Below, in pieces: positions 44,880 to 57,058 of a DNA stretch of 64,000 bases. Numbering within the stretch: the stretch's first letter is position 1; each line of letters begins with the position of its first letter. A program made the position numbers and the translations under genes. The notes beneath the pieces are model-generated. The model was not told the origin of the DNA, searched no databases, and was given only the letters and a program-made list of their open reading frames with translations. The DNA is from Ascarosepion bandense (Eukaryota > Mollusca > Cephalopoda > Sepiida > Sepiidae), in contig JBBBDQ010000915.1 in the NCBI GenBank assembly GCA_037127315.1, positions 839,501-903,500 on the forward strand, in the 5' to 3' direction.

Positions 44880-45995
44880 ACTAGTTGGCGCTTACTGTAA
44901 AAAATTATGGCAAAATATTTATAACGATATGCTGTCAAAAATGACAGCAACATATATATATTGATATACCATCTATTGAGTAACATACATTATAATGTAA
45001 GAAAAATCATAACCCTAAGCGTTGCAAGAGAGAAATATATTAAGCATGTAAATACACTAGCCAAATAGTGGTTGGTTGGATCAGTTAGACAAAAAGTGCT
45101 AAATGCACACTCAACACAAATGAACTAAATATGGAGAGCTAACAATAATTAAAGAAGAGAACACGCAGTAACTACTTGCTACTATAGGATACAAATCCCA
45201 TATCATCCAAGAGTTAACTAAAACGCACAAATTAAAATTGCACACCTGCAAAATCGAATGCAAACGACTAAAATATTTTAGAAAAACCCAGACCAAGGCC
45301 AATTTCACAAGTCAGTGTGGAAAGTAAAATTCTAAATCCTGATTCGATAGGAAATAGAAAATTGATCTATGACGCCAGTCACTTTTTTTCACACTTAAAA
45401 TTTAAATGCCCCCTGTAGCCGATCACATGAGCACAATGCATTATTTAACCACGTTCTATGACCAGTCAAAAAAGTCAGAAGAGGAGCAGTATCTGATAGC
45501 GTTTCATCGCGATGTAAGTCAGAAACTTCAAGCCGACATACATATATTCTACTTCTTCCTATTTTCCTTTCTTCATTTTCACACCACGGCGCCAAAGAAA
45601 ATAACAATAACAACAGTACACTCTGCGATAAGTACACTTTCTTTGTCGCCAACCTATCAAAAAAGAGAAGGAACATGAGACGTACATTCTGCTACTATTG
45701 TGGACACTTACTACTATGAACCATGAACTCTTAATTTCTGTAGGAAATTTTGATACTTACACTCATCTTTTGAACAATTAACTACATGCATTTTTCTCTA
45801 TGAACATTTTATTTTTCTTCTGACAATGTTGTTATTCTGTTATTAAAAATGTACTTTCATGTAGAAACGAATATTTTATCCTTCCATATTTCAGCATTCA
45901 AACTTCAACCTTCTGATATTTAAATTTTGGGGACTTCGGTTGTGTTTGACACAAGTACTAAGCGCACAGGTTTAGGCGAGACCCCACGCTATCCA
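44350..45995. other. (TA)n arrays and unassigned DNA
   Basis: (TA)n at 44590-44646 and 44852-44878; a 20-base perfect inverted repeat TGCTGTCAAAAATGACAGCA near 44930. Two overlapping frames on opposite strands at 45395-45678 have no recognised family. Confidence 0.5.
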
Positions 45996-45999
45996 GGTT

Positions 46000-46330
46000 T
46001 CGATTACACAAGTCTCTTCAGGCAGAGAGTCTGGCAATGGCAAATACCAGCCAAGAGACTAATCGCTTCAGGCAGGCAGAATATATAGCTGTCTCCCCAT
46101 TTGAGACAAAAAGTGGCACAAGGCCTTCTTAATGTTGGTAATCCAAACCATATAGCTCTAGCAAAAACTGATTATCTACTTTTCCCTAGACGAGACTCTA
46201 ACCTTCGTCATAGCCTCGTGTTCCTCTCTGCTCGATGGTAGATAATCAACTTTCACCCAAGCAACTAATCGTTTCAGGTAGGTAATGGTCTGCATGTTCA
46301 AGCTACTTTCTTATATACACAGTAACCGGG
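46000..46330. repeat. Unit with internal direct and inverted repeats
   Basis: ACTAATCGCTTCAGGCAGG at about 46059 and ACTAATCGTTTCAGGTAGG at about 46264 are direct copies 205 bases apart. Between them TGATTATCTAC (46169) and GTAGATAATCA (46240) are inverted copies enclosing about 60 bases. GC content is higher than nearby. I do not recognise the family. Confidence 0.45.
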
Positions 46331-46334
46331 ATAT

Positions 46335-47505
46335 CGACTAATAGACAAGGAGGCCTTTTTACGTCCGCGGCTGAAGAATGGTAGGGGGAATCTCCTGCAG
46401 TTCATCTGCCGAAACTCCTACAGAAACAAAAGTAAACATACACCAACGCCCTCTGTCAGGTTCGTATAATCCTCAAACATACTTTCTTGAATGCCTACAC
46501 CTCGTCATGAATTCAGATCATTCATTCAATATTTTTTTTTAGTCAGGGTATGTGAAAATAGCCAGTCTTTCTTCCAGACACAACCGCAAGCCTTGTCCCC
46601 ACAACTATAAGACCGGAACTTTCTAAATACACTCTATTTCAAGATGGAGCTACTACTATTCATTTCCCTCAACTGGCTGGCGAGTCGCGGGCAGTTCCTC
46701 TATATTTCCGACCCGAATGAAGACTTATGATTATACCACCTTTGTTTGAGCTGCCAGCTGTTCATCCCACATGAAACTATTTCTCTCCATTTGAATTTTC
46801 CGCTTCAGTTTTATACACCACACCCTTAGTTTTACAAGCACCATCTAATGGGCAATTGCCCTTATCCTTGTATTTACATGAGTCACCACTATTTTCATTT
46901 TCCGTGTTACCCTTTGCGTTTTGTCTTTTTACTGCTTTTTCTACATTATTGCTTCAGCAGTAAATCAATTTCACTGTATTATTGTTAAAAGTCTTATGCA
47001 GTTCACAGGATTTGGGAAGTGTTTTTTCCAAGTGTTTTTAAAAAATATATCTTTCATATATTAGTTATTATCTCTAAATTGAAAGTGGGGTTGAAACAAA
47101 TGGTGATCAATTAGTCAAATCCTGCTACGTTTTCTGTTCTTTAACACATCTACATACATACATATACCCACACTTTTTTTTTATTTTGCGAGGATGTATA
47201 TATATTCTTCACCACAATAATATAATTTTCGCAAAAAAAAAAATGAAATAAAAAATCTCTTTTAAATAACCGAACACGCGGAAAAATTTTTTATAACTGA
47301 GAGTAAAGCTTAATAACTGGTAGTAATGAGAATGAACTGAGCCAACGCTGCGTCACTATTGTCTCGCTTTCCATGACTGTGACAGGGAGGAAATATATTC
47401 CATGTCAAATCAAATCAAAAAGGGTTTAACCATGTCCGACACGGATTTTTTTCAAATTTGCTACGCTTATAGATCTCCATGAAAAGAATTGAATGACACT
47501 TGTTA
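46335..47505. other. Unassigned DNA
   Basis: Nothing recognised. Confidence 0.5.
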
Positions 47506-47511
47506 CACATC

Positions 47512-47723
47512 TCAAGGTCAAGGCGTTCCTGAGGTATGATCCCTGACTATTTTACGAAAATGTTAAAAAATGTGAATAGTGACCAAATTTAAAAGATGAT
47601 ATCTCAGTTGTTTATGGACCTTCAAAGGTCATTCATATATCATTCTAAAGTACTTGTATAGATGTACAATTTTATCTGAGGATTTGTTTGAAGGTCAAAT
47701 AAAAAAGTTGACCTTGACCTTGA
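47512..47723. promoter_or_regulatory. Cluster of AGGTCA nuclear-receptor half-sites
   Basis: Five AGGTCA words lie within about 210 bp: TCAAGGTCA at 47512-47520, AGGTCA at 47636 and 47692, and two abutting inverse copies in TGACCTTGACCTTGA at 47709-47723. AGGTCA is the nuclear-receptor half-site, and TCAAGGTCA is the extended monomer site of ERR/SF-1 type receptors. No gene is seen nearby, so the cluster may be a property of a repeat rather than an enhancer. Confidence 0.25.
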
Positions 47724-47729
47724 ACTTTT

Positions 47730-48335
47730 ACCTGACTTATCTCAAAACGGTATTTTAATTTATTTTAAATTTTGACAAAAGATTTGTCTATCTTATGACA
47801 GTATATATTCCAAATTTTATAAAGGGCATTCCACTAGAACTGTTGCTACAAGCGTTTTATAGAGCTGGGAAAATTCAAAATGGCGGAATGTAGTATTTGC
47901 TACTTCATATAAAAACATTTTGATATCTCAAAATATGGTTAAGTTGTACATCTTTGTAAAGCTATTTTAATGCTGATTAATATTCACATAAGGACTATGG
48001 TCATTAAATCAATAAACATTTTTTCTGGTGATGAAACTGAATTTTGGTCATTTTTTTCTAATGCGATACAGATTTTGTTGTGGAAAAAGTGATATAATAA
48101 AGAAAGAATTCTGAAAAGTGTTATGGTTTAAATAAGTTATAGCATAAAAAATATGTAACCTTTATGTTGAATAAATTTTGGTTGATGTTTCATATTGTAT
48201 TCTAACTCTACAAAAAAGCAATTTCCATAATTTAAGTAAGTTCTGGTTTTTTATTTTTATACTATCCAGAATATTCAGTATTTCTACTACTACTACTACT
48301 ACTACTACAACCATTCAACTTCAAATGTATAAATA
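47730..48335. other. Unassigned DNA
   Basis: Continues the same AT-rich block. A short (CTA)n lies at 48285-48307. Confidence 0.5.
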
Positions 48336-48338
48336 TAC

Positions 48339-48392
48339 AACTATATTATAATAGAGAACTATATTATAATAGAGAACTATATTATAATAGAG
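48339..48392. repeat. 18-bp tandem repeat, three exact units
   Basis: AACTATATTATAATAGAG repeated three times without change. Confidence 0.95.
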
Positions 48393-48394
48393 AA

Positions 48395-49075
48395 GATTAT
48401 TTCCGATCAAAACTGTTCATTTCTAACTGTTTTCACTTTGTTATGCATAATGTTTTCATGTTTTCAATAATGCAACGCCATAGGTTTGTATTTAACTCAC
48501 GAGATGTCTAATATTGTCGTTTTTATCTTCCCTATTTTTTTTCAAATCGCATTTAAACGAAAAAAATGATAAGCAAGAGTCGCTGACATTTTTAAAATTC
48601 TGACTGCGTGAATCTCAACTAGATTTGAATCGCACAAGCATGATCGGAATCGTGTTTGAAACGGAACATTTGACGAACGTCTTTGTTATTTCGAATGTTG
48701 TAGATAAATAGTGACAACATTCATCTGCATATGTCCGCTGAGACGATGAAACAATAAAATGAAAACATGTAAATGACTATCAAATATTCTATATATTCAT
48801 TTCCATGCACAAAAGCGACAGCTATTACGTCAACTCGGCGACATATTGGGTTGATAAGAAAAGCCGTCTTATTCTGCCATTAGATGTAATAAGAAGCTTT
48901 AGTTTTTACATTATTCAAAGCGATTATTTTAGCGGGTATTGTCACAGTTTTCATATAATTTTAACATTGCAAATATTACCTTATATTCATATGTTGGTTT
49001 TAATACTGCAGACTGATATGAATCACCCAATCTTCATCATATTTTATTTTTTATGCAATTCAAGCCTAAAAAGCA
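48395..49075. other. Unassigned DNA
   Basis: Nothing recognised upstream of the LINE fragment. Confidence 0.45.
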
Positions 49076-49079
49076 TTTT

Positions 49080-49465
49080 TGCAGGTATAGAGAAGTTATT
49101 GTCGATCCTCAGTCAAGAGATAAACCTAAAATGCCAACTACAAGTCGAGGATACTATTATTAAGCAGGTACAGAAATTTCAATACCTGGGAAGCGTACTG
49201 AACTTTTATGCGATATCTTCTCATTTATGGCAGTAGATGCGGGATAATCTCCTCAAGAAGAAAGATGATTCTACAGAAGGATACTGAGGATACCATAGAC
49301 CGTAAAAGTGAGCAAAGGCAATGTTTATAATGGAAACGAAAAGAAAACTTATACTCAGCATCAGCATGAGATAGCTGCTGTTTCTGGGACATGTAATAAG
49401 GAAGGAGGGTTTAAAGAATTTAATACTCACAAGACGGAGTGAAGGAAATAGAGGCTAGTTAATTG
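49080..49465 (+). mobile_element. LINE reverse-transcriptase C-terminal relic, second family
   Basis: Reads LQVEDTIIKQVQKFQYLGSV (49138-49197), the conserved block after the reverse-transcriptase palm in jockey/RTE-like LINEs. After a deletion come ILRIP-stop-TVKV and METKRKLILSISMR, then FLGHVIRKEGLKNLILT (49385-49435). It contains stops and frameshifts. It is a different family from the RLWNSLP copies. Confidence 0.5.
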
Positions 49466-49485
49466 CCATACAAGACACACGTACT

Positions 49486-49712
49486 GACGAGTCAGAAAAG
49501 TTTCCTGCTGTTGGTTGTCATTTTTTTTCTGCGGTAGACTGATTGCGAACTAATGATATTTAACTCTTAGCTAGAGGGATAATAGTTGTTTTAATACTTT
49601 TCCAAAGGGAATCTGTGCGTAAAAGAATAAAACAAATACGACTGGAATTCGAAATCGGCCCTCCGAATTATTTGTCCGAAATGATATCCATTACACCACT
49701 ACGCATGAAAAA
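49486..49712 (-). repeat. SINE, subfamily A, tail-truncated copy
   Basis: Body landmarks CTGCGGTAGACTGATTGCGA and GACTGGAATTCGAAATCGGC, then the head (on the minus strand TAGTGGTGTAATGGATATCA is A-box-like). The distal tail is missing. Confidence 0.6.
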
Positions 49713-50087
49713 TATCTGAAATTAGATAACTGAAAAGATTCCATATAATTAACTCATGTTTCATTAGTAAGCGGTTAAAAAGTCCTTACAAGTGGAATAT
49801 GTCATAATCCGATAATCTCACCAGACATTCCATATTCTCTTAAGTATTTGTTCAAACTATACAGGTATCTTTTAATGAAAACGTTTGAAATTCTTGGGAA
49901 GACTGCAAATGCATCTAGAGCTGTCCTAAAATTTATCAAGAAATGGAAGGAAGTTGACTGAAAAATAAACAGAAAAGTGAAACAAAAGTGTATATAGCAT
50001 GATCAATAAAGTTAGTTACAAAAATTAAATAAAATAAACAATTTTTATTCCAAAACGATATTTACTTTTTTCAACCAAAACAATATT

Positions 50088-50366
50088 CAGTCAGTCAAGT
50101 GCCGTACGTAATACACGCTTAGGCGATCATGTCTCAGAAGAGAGATGACCGACTAGGTAGAGGATCATCCTGCAGTAAGTTGCCACTACCTTCTGCGATA
50201 GACTGATTGCCAGCCAAGGATATAGAACTTAACCTGTCTTAACCCATAACAGGAGGGAAGAGATGGATTAATACCTTTCCCAAGGGTAACTGCGCGTAAT
50301 ATTCAACTGGAATTCGAACTCGGCTCCCCAATTTCTCGTTCCGAGCCGATATTCACTGCACGCACA
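50088..50366 (-). repeat. SINE, subfamily A
   Basis: Nearly complete: tail CAGTCAGTCAAGTGCCGTAC, body with ATACACGCTTAGGCGATCAT, and the head region GGAATTCGAACTCGGCTCC, whose complement is the B box. A weak flanking match ATATT on both sides may be the target duplication. Confidence 0.65.
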
Positions 50367-50369
50367 TAT

Positions 50370-50740
50370 TTCTATTTCAAATTAATTAGTAATTTTAATT
50401 TCTTTATAATTGTTTTTAACGCAGTTTTCAATGCCGATACATACTACAAATGCATCGGTCATTAAATACGTACTCTTTTTCTTTTTGTTCATTAGACGAA
50501 AATAGAATAGCAAGATTTCTAAATCGGAGTTCGATCATTATTCGATGATATCCATTTCTGATAAATATTACACTAACACGCACTTCTATAAAAATACGTC
50601 CGATTCTTTTAAGTATCATTTTACTGTTACATTGATTTCTTTAGAATAATCATATCTCGCTGTTTTTGCTTGAATTTGTTTAGATTAAGTTTTTTCATAA
50701 TCATTTTATTTTATCCGAAGTATTTCCCCATCTTAATCAG
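50370..50740. other. Unassigned DNA
   Basis: Nothing recognised. Confidence 0.5.
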
Positions 50741-50741
50741 A

Positions 50742-50872
50742 AATTAAAAAGTAATATTTGATTATATTGTGAATCCCTATTCGATACGATGATATTACAC
50801 GTAGCATATATATCACCTCATCAATTTGATGTCTGATGTCTCGATTTGAAGAATGCGATAAAGAAAACCGTA
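50742..50872. repeat. Direct repeat, copy 1 (copy 2 at 53488-53615)
   Basis: Shares with 53488-53615 the order AAAAAGTAATATTTGATTAT, GATACGATATT, GCACGTAG(A/C)ATAT, GATGTC and CTCGA, about 2.74 kb apart in the same orientation. Unknown family. Confidence 0.6.
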
Positions 50873-50984
50873 GTTAAAGCTATTAACTAGTGAGATTAAT
50901 TATTAGTACAGATATTTACTAGTAAGAAGAGTTAATAAAGTCTACCCCTTTTTTTCAATGCCTTTTTATTTATTTATTATATTC

Positions 50985-51735
50985 TTACTAGCAGTATAGC
51001 CCGGCGTTGCTCGGGTGTAATGAAAGCTTTAAAACTAATCCATCGTCCTGGAGCTCAGACTCTTTAGACGTTGGCACGAAAGACTAAAAAGCAATAGTTG
51101 TTTTCAGTTATAGCGAAAGAAAAATGAATGGATGTAAGTCAAATGTTGATTTCCTGGTATCAATATCAAATAAGTTCTTTCGTCGTAAACTGAATTTTGA
51201 AGGTTAAATAAGTCTTCTGAGTAAATGGTATCATGGCTGAGACTAAGAACTACAATTATATCTACTTAGAGCCAAACCCGAAGCAAAAACTAAAATAAAA
51301 GGGCTGAAAAAATACAGATATACAGATATACAGGCAAATAAACAAACACATTTTTGCCTTTTACATATATATATATTATTGATTTTCTGCACTATTGTAA
51401 AAACTGCAACTTTGAAATTTCTGAACATCGTTTTTTATGTCTTTGTCTATCAGTGTATCAAATTCGATTAAAATCGGATCACTCCTTCTATAACCCGATT
51501 TTTCGATTATTAATTTGCAATATTTATCGGGGGGTACCTCAACACAAAACCTAGCTAAGAGCACTCGCAGACGCTTATGGTACAACAGTGTAAATTTTCA
51601 AGAAAATCAGTTCAGCTGTTTCGGAGTCTATCGGTAACGGACACACACACAGACACACACACAGACATACACACAGATACACACAGACACACACATACAA
51701 GAAACACAGTTCCATTTATAAATAAGTTTAGATAA
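50985..51735. repeat. Probable retroelement 3' region ending in a (CACAGA)n tract
   Basis: Begins with AGTATAGCCCGGCGTTGCTC and ends with TTCAGCTGTTTCGGAGTCTA followed by an (ACACACAG)n tract. This layout (a CCGGCGTTGC(C/T)CGGG word at one side, a conserved CAG-CGGTTT-GG-GT segment before a CA-rich tail) recurs in invertebrate non-LTR or Penelope-like elements as I remember them. I cannot name the family. Confidence 0.35.
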
Positions 51736-51739
51736 AATT

Positions 51740-53485
51740 ATACAACTGACGAACGGAAAATTGTTAAATAAAACTTACACTTTAGGAAGTTGTAGTGGAG
51801 AACAGGGCCGTGCTAGATACTCGTGACTCAACGCAAATCTATAAGTTTCTTTCCTCTCTGCTACATTCCAATTATCATAAAGTAGTATTAATATGAAATA
51901 CAAATTGTAACCTAATTTTGCCCAACAATGCATTAGAGGTATACAATCTAACAATATAAGTTGAAAATAAGTGCATTGCATCTAAATGCAAATTAGAGAC
52001 ATGTCATAAAAATCATTTCAATTTAAATAAATCGTCAAAATTGTGCACCAATTTTCAAAATCATTTGATATTTTTATTGTTCAAAAGATAACACATTGAA
52101 CATGCTGGCTAAAAAATAGTGAATTTTATAACGTTTCTTTCTAAAACTAACAGCAGCAAAACAAATTCTCGGGTTTGTTTGATAAAATCTAGCATGACGT
52201 CAAAAGCCTCGAAATGTTTCATCCTTTAATAGTCAGTTGTATTTAGTGTAATTTGTGCCGTGTATAAATGTATGTAGAAAAAGCAAATGTTGATTAGATA
52301 GCAAAAGTCAAAAAGCATCTTTCGGATTCCTGAGTTATGTTTAGCCCTCTCCCCTCTGTCAGGGAATCAGATGTAATAAGCGCCGGTCCTACTGGAAAGT
52401 TTCAGGGAAAAACTAAAACAAAATACAAGAAATACTTCAGTAATAATAATATTTAATCTCTCAATTTGTTATTTTTATTAATAAAGAAAAACGAATGATT
52501 TACTTGGGCTTTGTTCAATACTAGGTTTTATAAAGATGACATAAAAGCGCATGTCTATTTCAGAATCTCTCAGAAGGAACCTGATAATGTCAACCTTTTT
52601 CACAAAAGACATGGTTTCATACATAAAGATGACATTATTGAGTTAATTAAATGTGAGATCAGGTAAATAAATTGTTCTTGGACATTAGAAATAAAAGAAA
52701 TAGTAATTAAATCTGAACTGTATACCTGCAGTTTTTCTGTTTCTTTCTTGTTAATGTGCCGCTTCCTTTTCGAACATGGACTATCCTGGTTTACAACAAC
52801 CTCCTGTCTTGATTAGCACTTAGCAGGCTGCTCCATTTATTAAGACTACCGTCTCACCTCCGTCTCGCGATACATTCACAGAAGCTTGTCGAGTAAGTGG
52901 CTTATTGTCATCACCTTTCTTTTTTACCCTCAATATGCTTCGAGAACGTTAACGTTTTCAGAAAATGAGAAAAGAGAGCACTTCTTCCTCATTTTCTGGC
53001 AAAGGAATTTTAGCTATTTTTTCTTGATTATGAGTAGAAGTCTTCTTTCTGTTACCATTTTCTTTAAGACTTTCTTGTTGTTTACTTGCTTCGGCCATAT
53101 AATTTTCAGTATGTTTCTCAAAAACTAAATTTGTGCTGTCTCTGGCTTTTCTTTATCCGTAAAGTGATTTTCCAACATTCACTTCCATATAAGAGGACGG
53201 ATATCACACGGTTATTTACCAAATCAGGTATAGTATGTTCTGCTGCTACTGGAATTGCAATTGTATTGATAGATCAACGACAACACAAAACAACGTGTTT
53301 ATAAAAATATAATCTTATATTTTTATTCTCTTCGGTGACGGTTGTGTGGGAATGGTTTTCAGAGGGAATCAAATACGAAGTTGACTGGCTGGTGTTGTCT
53401 TTCTTGCATTCATTCTGAGTCCTCTGGCTGTTCCGCATTTGAACAAAAGAAGTAGATCTTACGTCGAATTATGCTTACTTGCGTA
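51740..53485. other. Unassigned DNA
   Basis: Nothing recognised. Frames at 52886-53304 are AT-rich and without a family. Confidence 0.5.
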
Positions 53486-53487
53486 CT

Positions 53488-53615
53488 TATTAGAAAATAA
53501 AAAGTAATATTTGATTATATTGGAAATCTATATCTGATACGATATTGCACGTAGAATATAAATAAACTCTTCAATGATGTCCGAGGTCTCGACATGAAGA
53601 GTTCGATAAAAAAGA
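53488..53615. repeat. Direct repeat, copy 2
   Basis: Diverged copy of 50742-50872. Confidence 0.6.
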
Positions 53616-53806
53616 TTTCGAAATTGATAGGCACCCCCACCAATTCCTTTCACCGATTATTGCCTTTGGGCCGGATGCTTTTTGGTATTATTACATTCTT
53701 CTACCATTGTTTTCTATTTCTTGACCTTGAAGCCGTTTTCTTTGACGTAAACGTACCCTTTCATTTGTCATTATTTCTTCAACCCTTTTTGGCATATATA
53801 TATATC

Positions 53807-53852
<46 letters not shown>

Positions 53853-53862
<10 letters not shown>

Positions 53863-54679
53863 GATATTCGATTATTACAATGGATAATACATATTTCATC
53901 GCTTTGATATTATTATCGCGGCTCGTCAGATCCAAATGGTAGGTAATCAGAATATCACCCCCACACACACAAAAAAATTCTTCTCTTTTATTTAATGTTA
54001 CATAGACGCTCACATGTCCATATAAGAACAGACATTTGTAACGATTATATACGAAAAAATTCTCGCTCATTCGAAAAAGAAACCCCAAAGAAACCCCAAA
54101 GAAAGAATAAAGCGAAGATAAAGAAAAGATAGACGATTGATTAATGCAAAGAAGAGAAGAAAGTTGAAAAAGAAAAAGGGGGAAAAAAGAAAAAAGGGGA
54201 AACAGAAAAACAGAATGGAAAGCAAGAAGAGAAAAAGAAAGGACAAAGAGATACAATAATGAATACCTCTTTCGATTTATTTATCCCCTTCCCCCCACTT
54301 TATGTTTATCTTTCTAACGTTTCATTTTTTAATTTTTTAATGATTTAATTATTTTAACGGAATTTTTTTTTTAAATTAATAGGGTATTTTGAGTTTCTAG
54401 TGGGAGTAATTATTTTTTCAAAATGTATTGAAATTATGTTGCACAATTTAATTTTGTACCGTAGATATATCACATTATATTTTAAATTAATTTTCAATGT
54501 TAAATTTGACATGTACGTTAATAACATTTTACAACTAAATTTTCCACGTCAGGTTAATATTAGTTTACAGCTATAGCTCAATATATTTGTGTTTTTATTT
54601 TTATTTTTTTCTTTGGTTATAATGAATATAAATAATAATTTTCTGTAATTTCTTTTGTCTTCTCATGGGATAGAAGGAA

Positions 54680-54711
<32 letters not shown>

Positions 54712-54826
54712 GTAGTAGTAGTAGTAGTAGTAGTATTTTTATTATTAGTAGTAGTATAATTATTACTACTTCTGAGAAAAATTTTGTTTGATACATACAT
54801 GTATATATAAATGCATGTGTATGTAA

Positions 54827-54864
<38 letters not shown>

Positions 54865-56012
54865 GTTTATATGTATGTATACATATATTTGTTATCTCTT
54901 TATTGTCTTATTTGTTATTATTATTATTATTTAGTTTATTATTATCTATTATTCGTATTACTCGTATTTTAGATAGTCTTTAGAATTGTATTTTAATAAA
55001 TTATATTTTCCTATTGACAGTTATTATTTTAACTATAGTTAGAATACATTAATACTAGTGGTTATAATGTAATTTATGTTAGGATATATGATTTATTTTC
55101 ACCATAAATATTCCCTATAGTAGGTATATTTTAATGTATGGGTAAATATTTCTTGTAACGTTTCTAAGAATGAATTATATCCGTCGTTTCAATCTAGCGT
55201 TTTTTTTTCATTATTATTTTTTTTTATTATTTAAAATCCGTTCTAGGGGTATTTCTCCTTTTTTTTTCTTTCTTTCTTTTTGTGTATTTCCCCCTTCTGT
55301 TAAATTTATAAAAGTTTTTCTTATGTCTCTAGTCATATCCTTAATTTTGGTATTTTCAATTATTTTAAAATTATTTTAAATTAGCATTAATTTTTAAATT
55401 AATAGTAATAGTAGTTATTTTTTCAAATTGTATTAAAATTATGATATAATACTTTTTTGCTGTACCGTAAATATATCGCAGTATATTTGAAATTAAATTT
55501 CATAGTTAAATTTTTCCAGATTTTTCTATGAAAACATTTAGAAGTTTTGAAACGCTATGAGGAGAAATGGTGTCAACAGATACGGTATTTCCTGTTATTG
55601 CATCTCATTGTCCCTTCTTTATTGTATTTCTTTGTCCTTTCTTTTTCTCTTCTTGCTTTCCATTCTGTTTTTTCTATTCCCCTTTTTTCTTTTTTCCCAT
55701 TTTTCTTTATCAACTTTTTTCTCTTCTTTGCATTTATCAATCATCTATCATTTCTTTATCCTTGCCTTCCTTTTTCTTTGGGGTTTCTTTTCGAATGAGC
55801 GAAACTTTTTCGTATATAACCGTTACAAATGTCTGTTCTAATATTAACATGTGAGCGTCTATGTAAAATTAAATAAAAAAGAAGAATTTTTTGTGGAGGG
55901 GTGATATTTTGATTATCTACTGTTGTGCTATTTGGATCTGACGAGCCGCGAAAATAACATCAAAGCGGTGAAATATGTATTATCTATTGTAATAATCGAA
56001 TATCCTTTATAA
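53853..56012. repeat. Structure with ~400-bp inverted arms and inner direct repeats
   Basis: 53853-54263 is the reverse complement of 55615-56012 with small differences. Landmarks are AAAGGATATTCGATTATTAC, GGCTCGTCAGATCCAAAT, ACAGACATTTGTAACG, ATTCGAAAAGAAACCCCAAA (duplicated in the left arm) and ACAGAATGGAAAGCAAGAAG. Between the arms, 54368-54512 and 55383-55522 are direct copies (TTTTAAATTAATAG, TTATTTTTTCAAA, TGTACCGTA-ATATATC). No coding; long frames in the arms come from a purine-rich strand. It could be a transposon with long inverted ends or two nested copies of one family. Confidence 0.75.
54679..54766. repeat. (ATT)n(AGT)n microsatellite
   Basis: An ATT array joins an AGT array inside the structure at 53853-56012. 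A (CA)n follows at 54829-54850. Confidence 0.95.
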
Positions 56013-56109
56013 ATTATATTACTCTGTTAAATTAAATAAATGAATTTAACATCGAGTTCTCTTGAGTTCGTCTCTTTTGGAATTTACATGGATTACATAC
56101 CAAGTGTAC

Positions 56110-56114
<5 letters not shown>

Positions 56115-56175
<61 letters not shown>

Positions 56176-56237
56176 AATAAATTAGGAACGAAAAATATAT
56201 TTACAACGTTCAAATCATTAATTTAAGACAGTGCTCA

Positions 56238-56279
<42 letters not shown>
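56115..56279. repeat. Two (TA)n arrays
   Basis: (TA)n at 56115-56172 and 56238-56279, separated by 65 bp. Confidence 0.95.
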
Positions 56280-56282
<3 letters not shown>

Positions 56283-57050
56283 CGGACACAGAATATAATA
56301 CAATTTAGCAATTCAAGATTTGTTCCTGTCTCCTTTTTTTTCTTGTTTCTTTGATTTCTTTGTTTACATTTTTTTTTCAATACCATACTTAGATTTTGGA
56401 ATGCATCTTTTGCTATTCCAATGCTTATCGGCGTCTGAATGTTGAATCTCTATTTTCTAATCCTGGAAATATTTGGCATTTCTTTATACAGTTAAGCAAA
56501 AAGACGACTGTATAGAAAAATGATTGAAACAATTCGACAGGAAATTTGCACTGAACTCGACAAAATATGATTAAGAGATACATTATACTAAATATGGAAT
56601 TTCGTTGCTATATCAAGAATTGGAGGTGGACATTCTTTCACATTTGACAGCGATGAAAAATCTTTTACACGGACTTGAAATATTGTCAAAATTTCAGAAG
56701 CTTCTTGTTACTATATCTCTATTTCAAAAGTAAACTTTCAGACGACTTACCTTTCTTTCCTCCCACCAGTTCAGGCCATTACAGCTAAGCGTCGCCTTAC
56801 CATAGATACAATGTAGATTCATCCCCTGATTTCTTTTGTATTTTATTAGTAAGAAGGGCGCTTCATCTTGACAATTATTGTTTTGTAAAACAGACACTGG
56901 GGAAGGTAATTAATCGAACATTAAAATCGTAACCACTATGGGTTCAGAGTCAGCCGTTCTCTAGCCTACATATCTTCATGATCTGCCTTACCCCGCTTGC
57001 ATCCTTAAAAAACTCTCTCAGTAACCTACTTTCAGTGGTTAGTGGATTTG
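56280..57050. other. Unassigned DNA
   Basis: Nothing recognised. Confidence 0.5.
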
Positions 57051-57058
57051 TATTGAGT

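Noticed and set aside
45395..45678. Overlapping 93- and 90-codon frames on opposite strands
   Set aside because: Both strands open with no family recognised; more likely chance than two genes.
48339..48392. Three exact 18-bp repeats considered as a CRISPR-like array
   Set aside because: The repeats abut with no spacers, and the context is an animal genome; simple tandem repeat.
53771..54256. 161-codon minus-strand frame, and three overlapping plus-strand frames at 55547-55854
   Set aside because: Both come from the two inverted arms of one repeat; the Phe/Leu/Ser composition reflects a pyrimidine-rich strand, and the arms are open in several frames at once.
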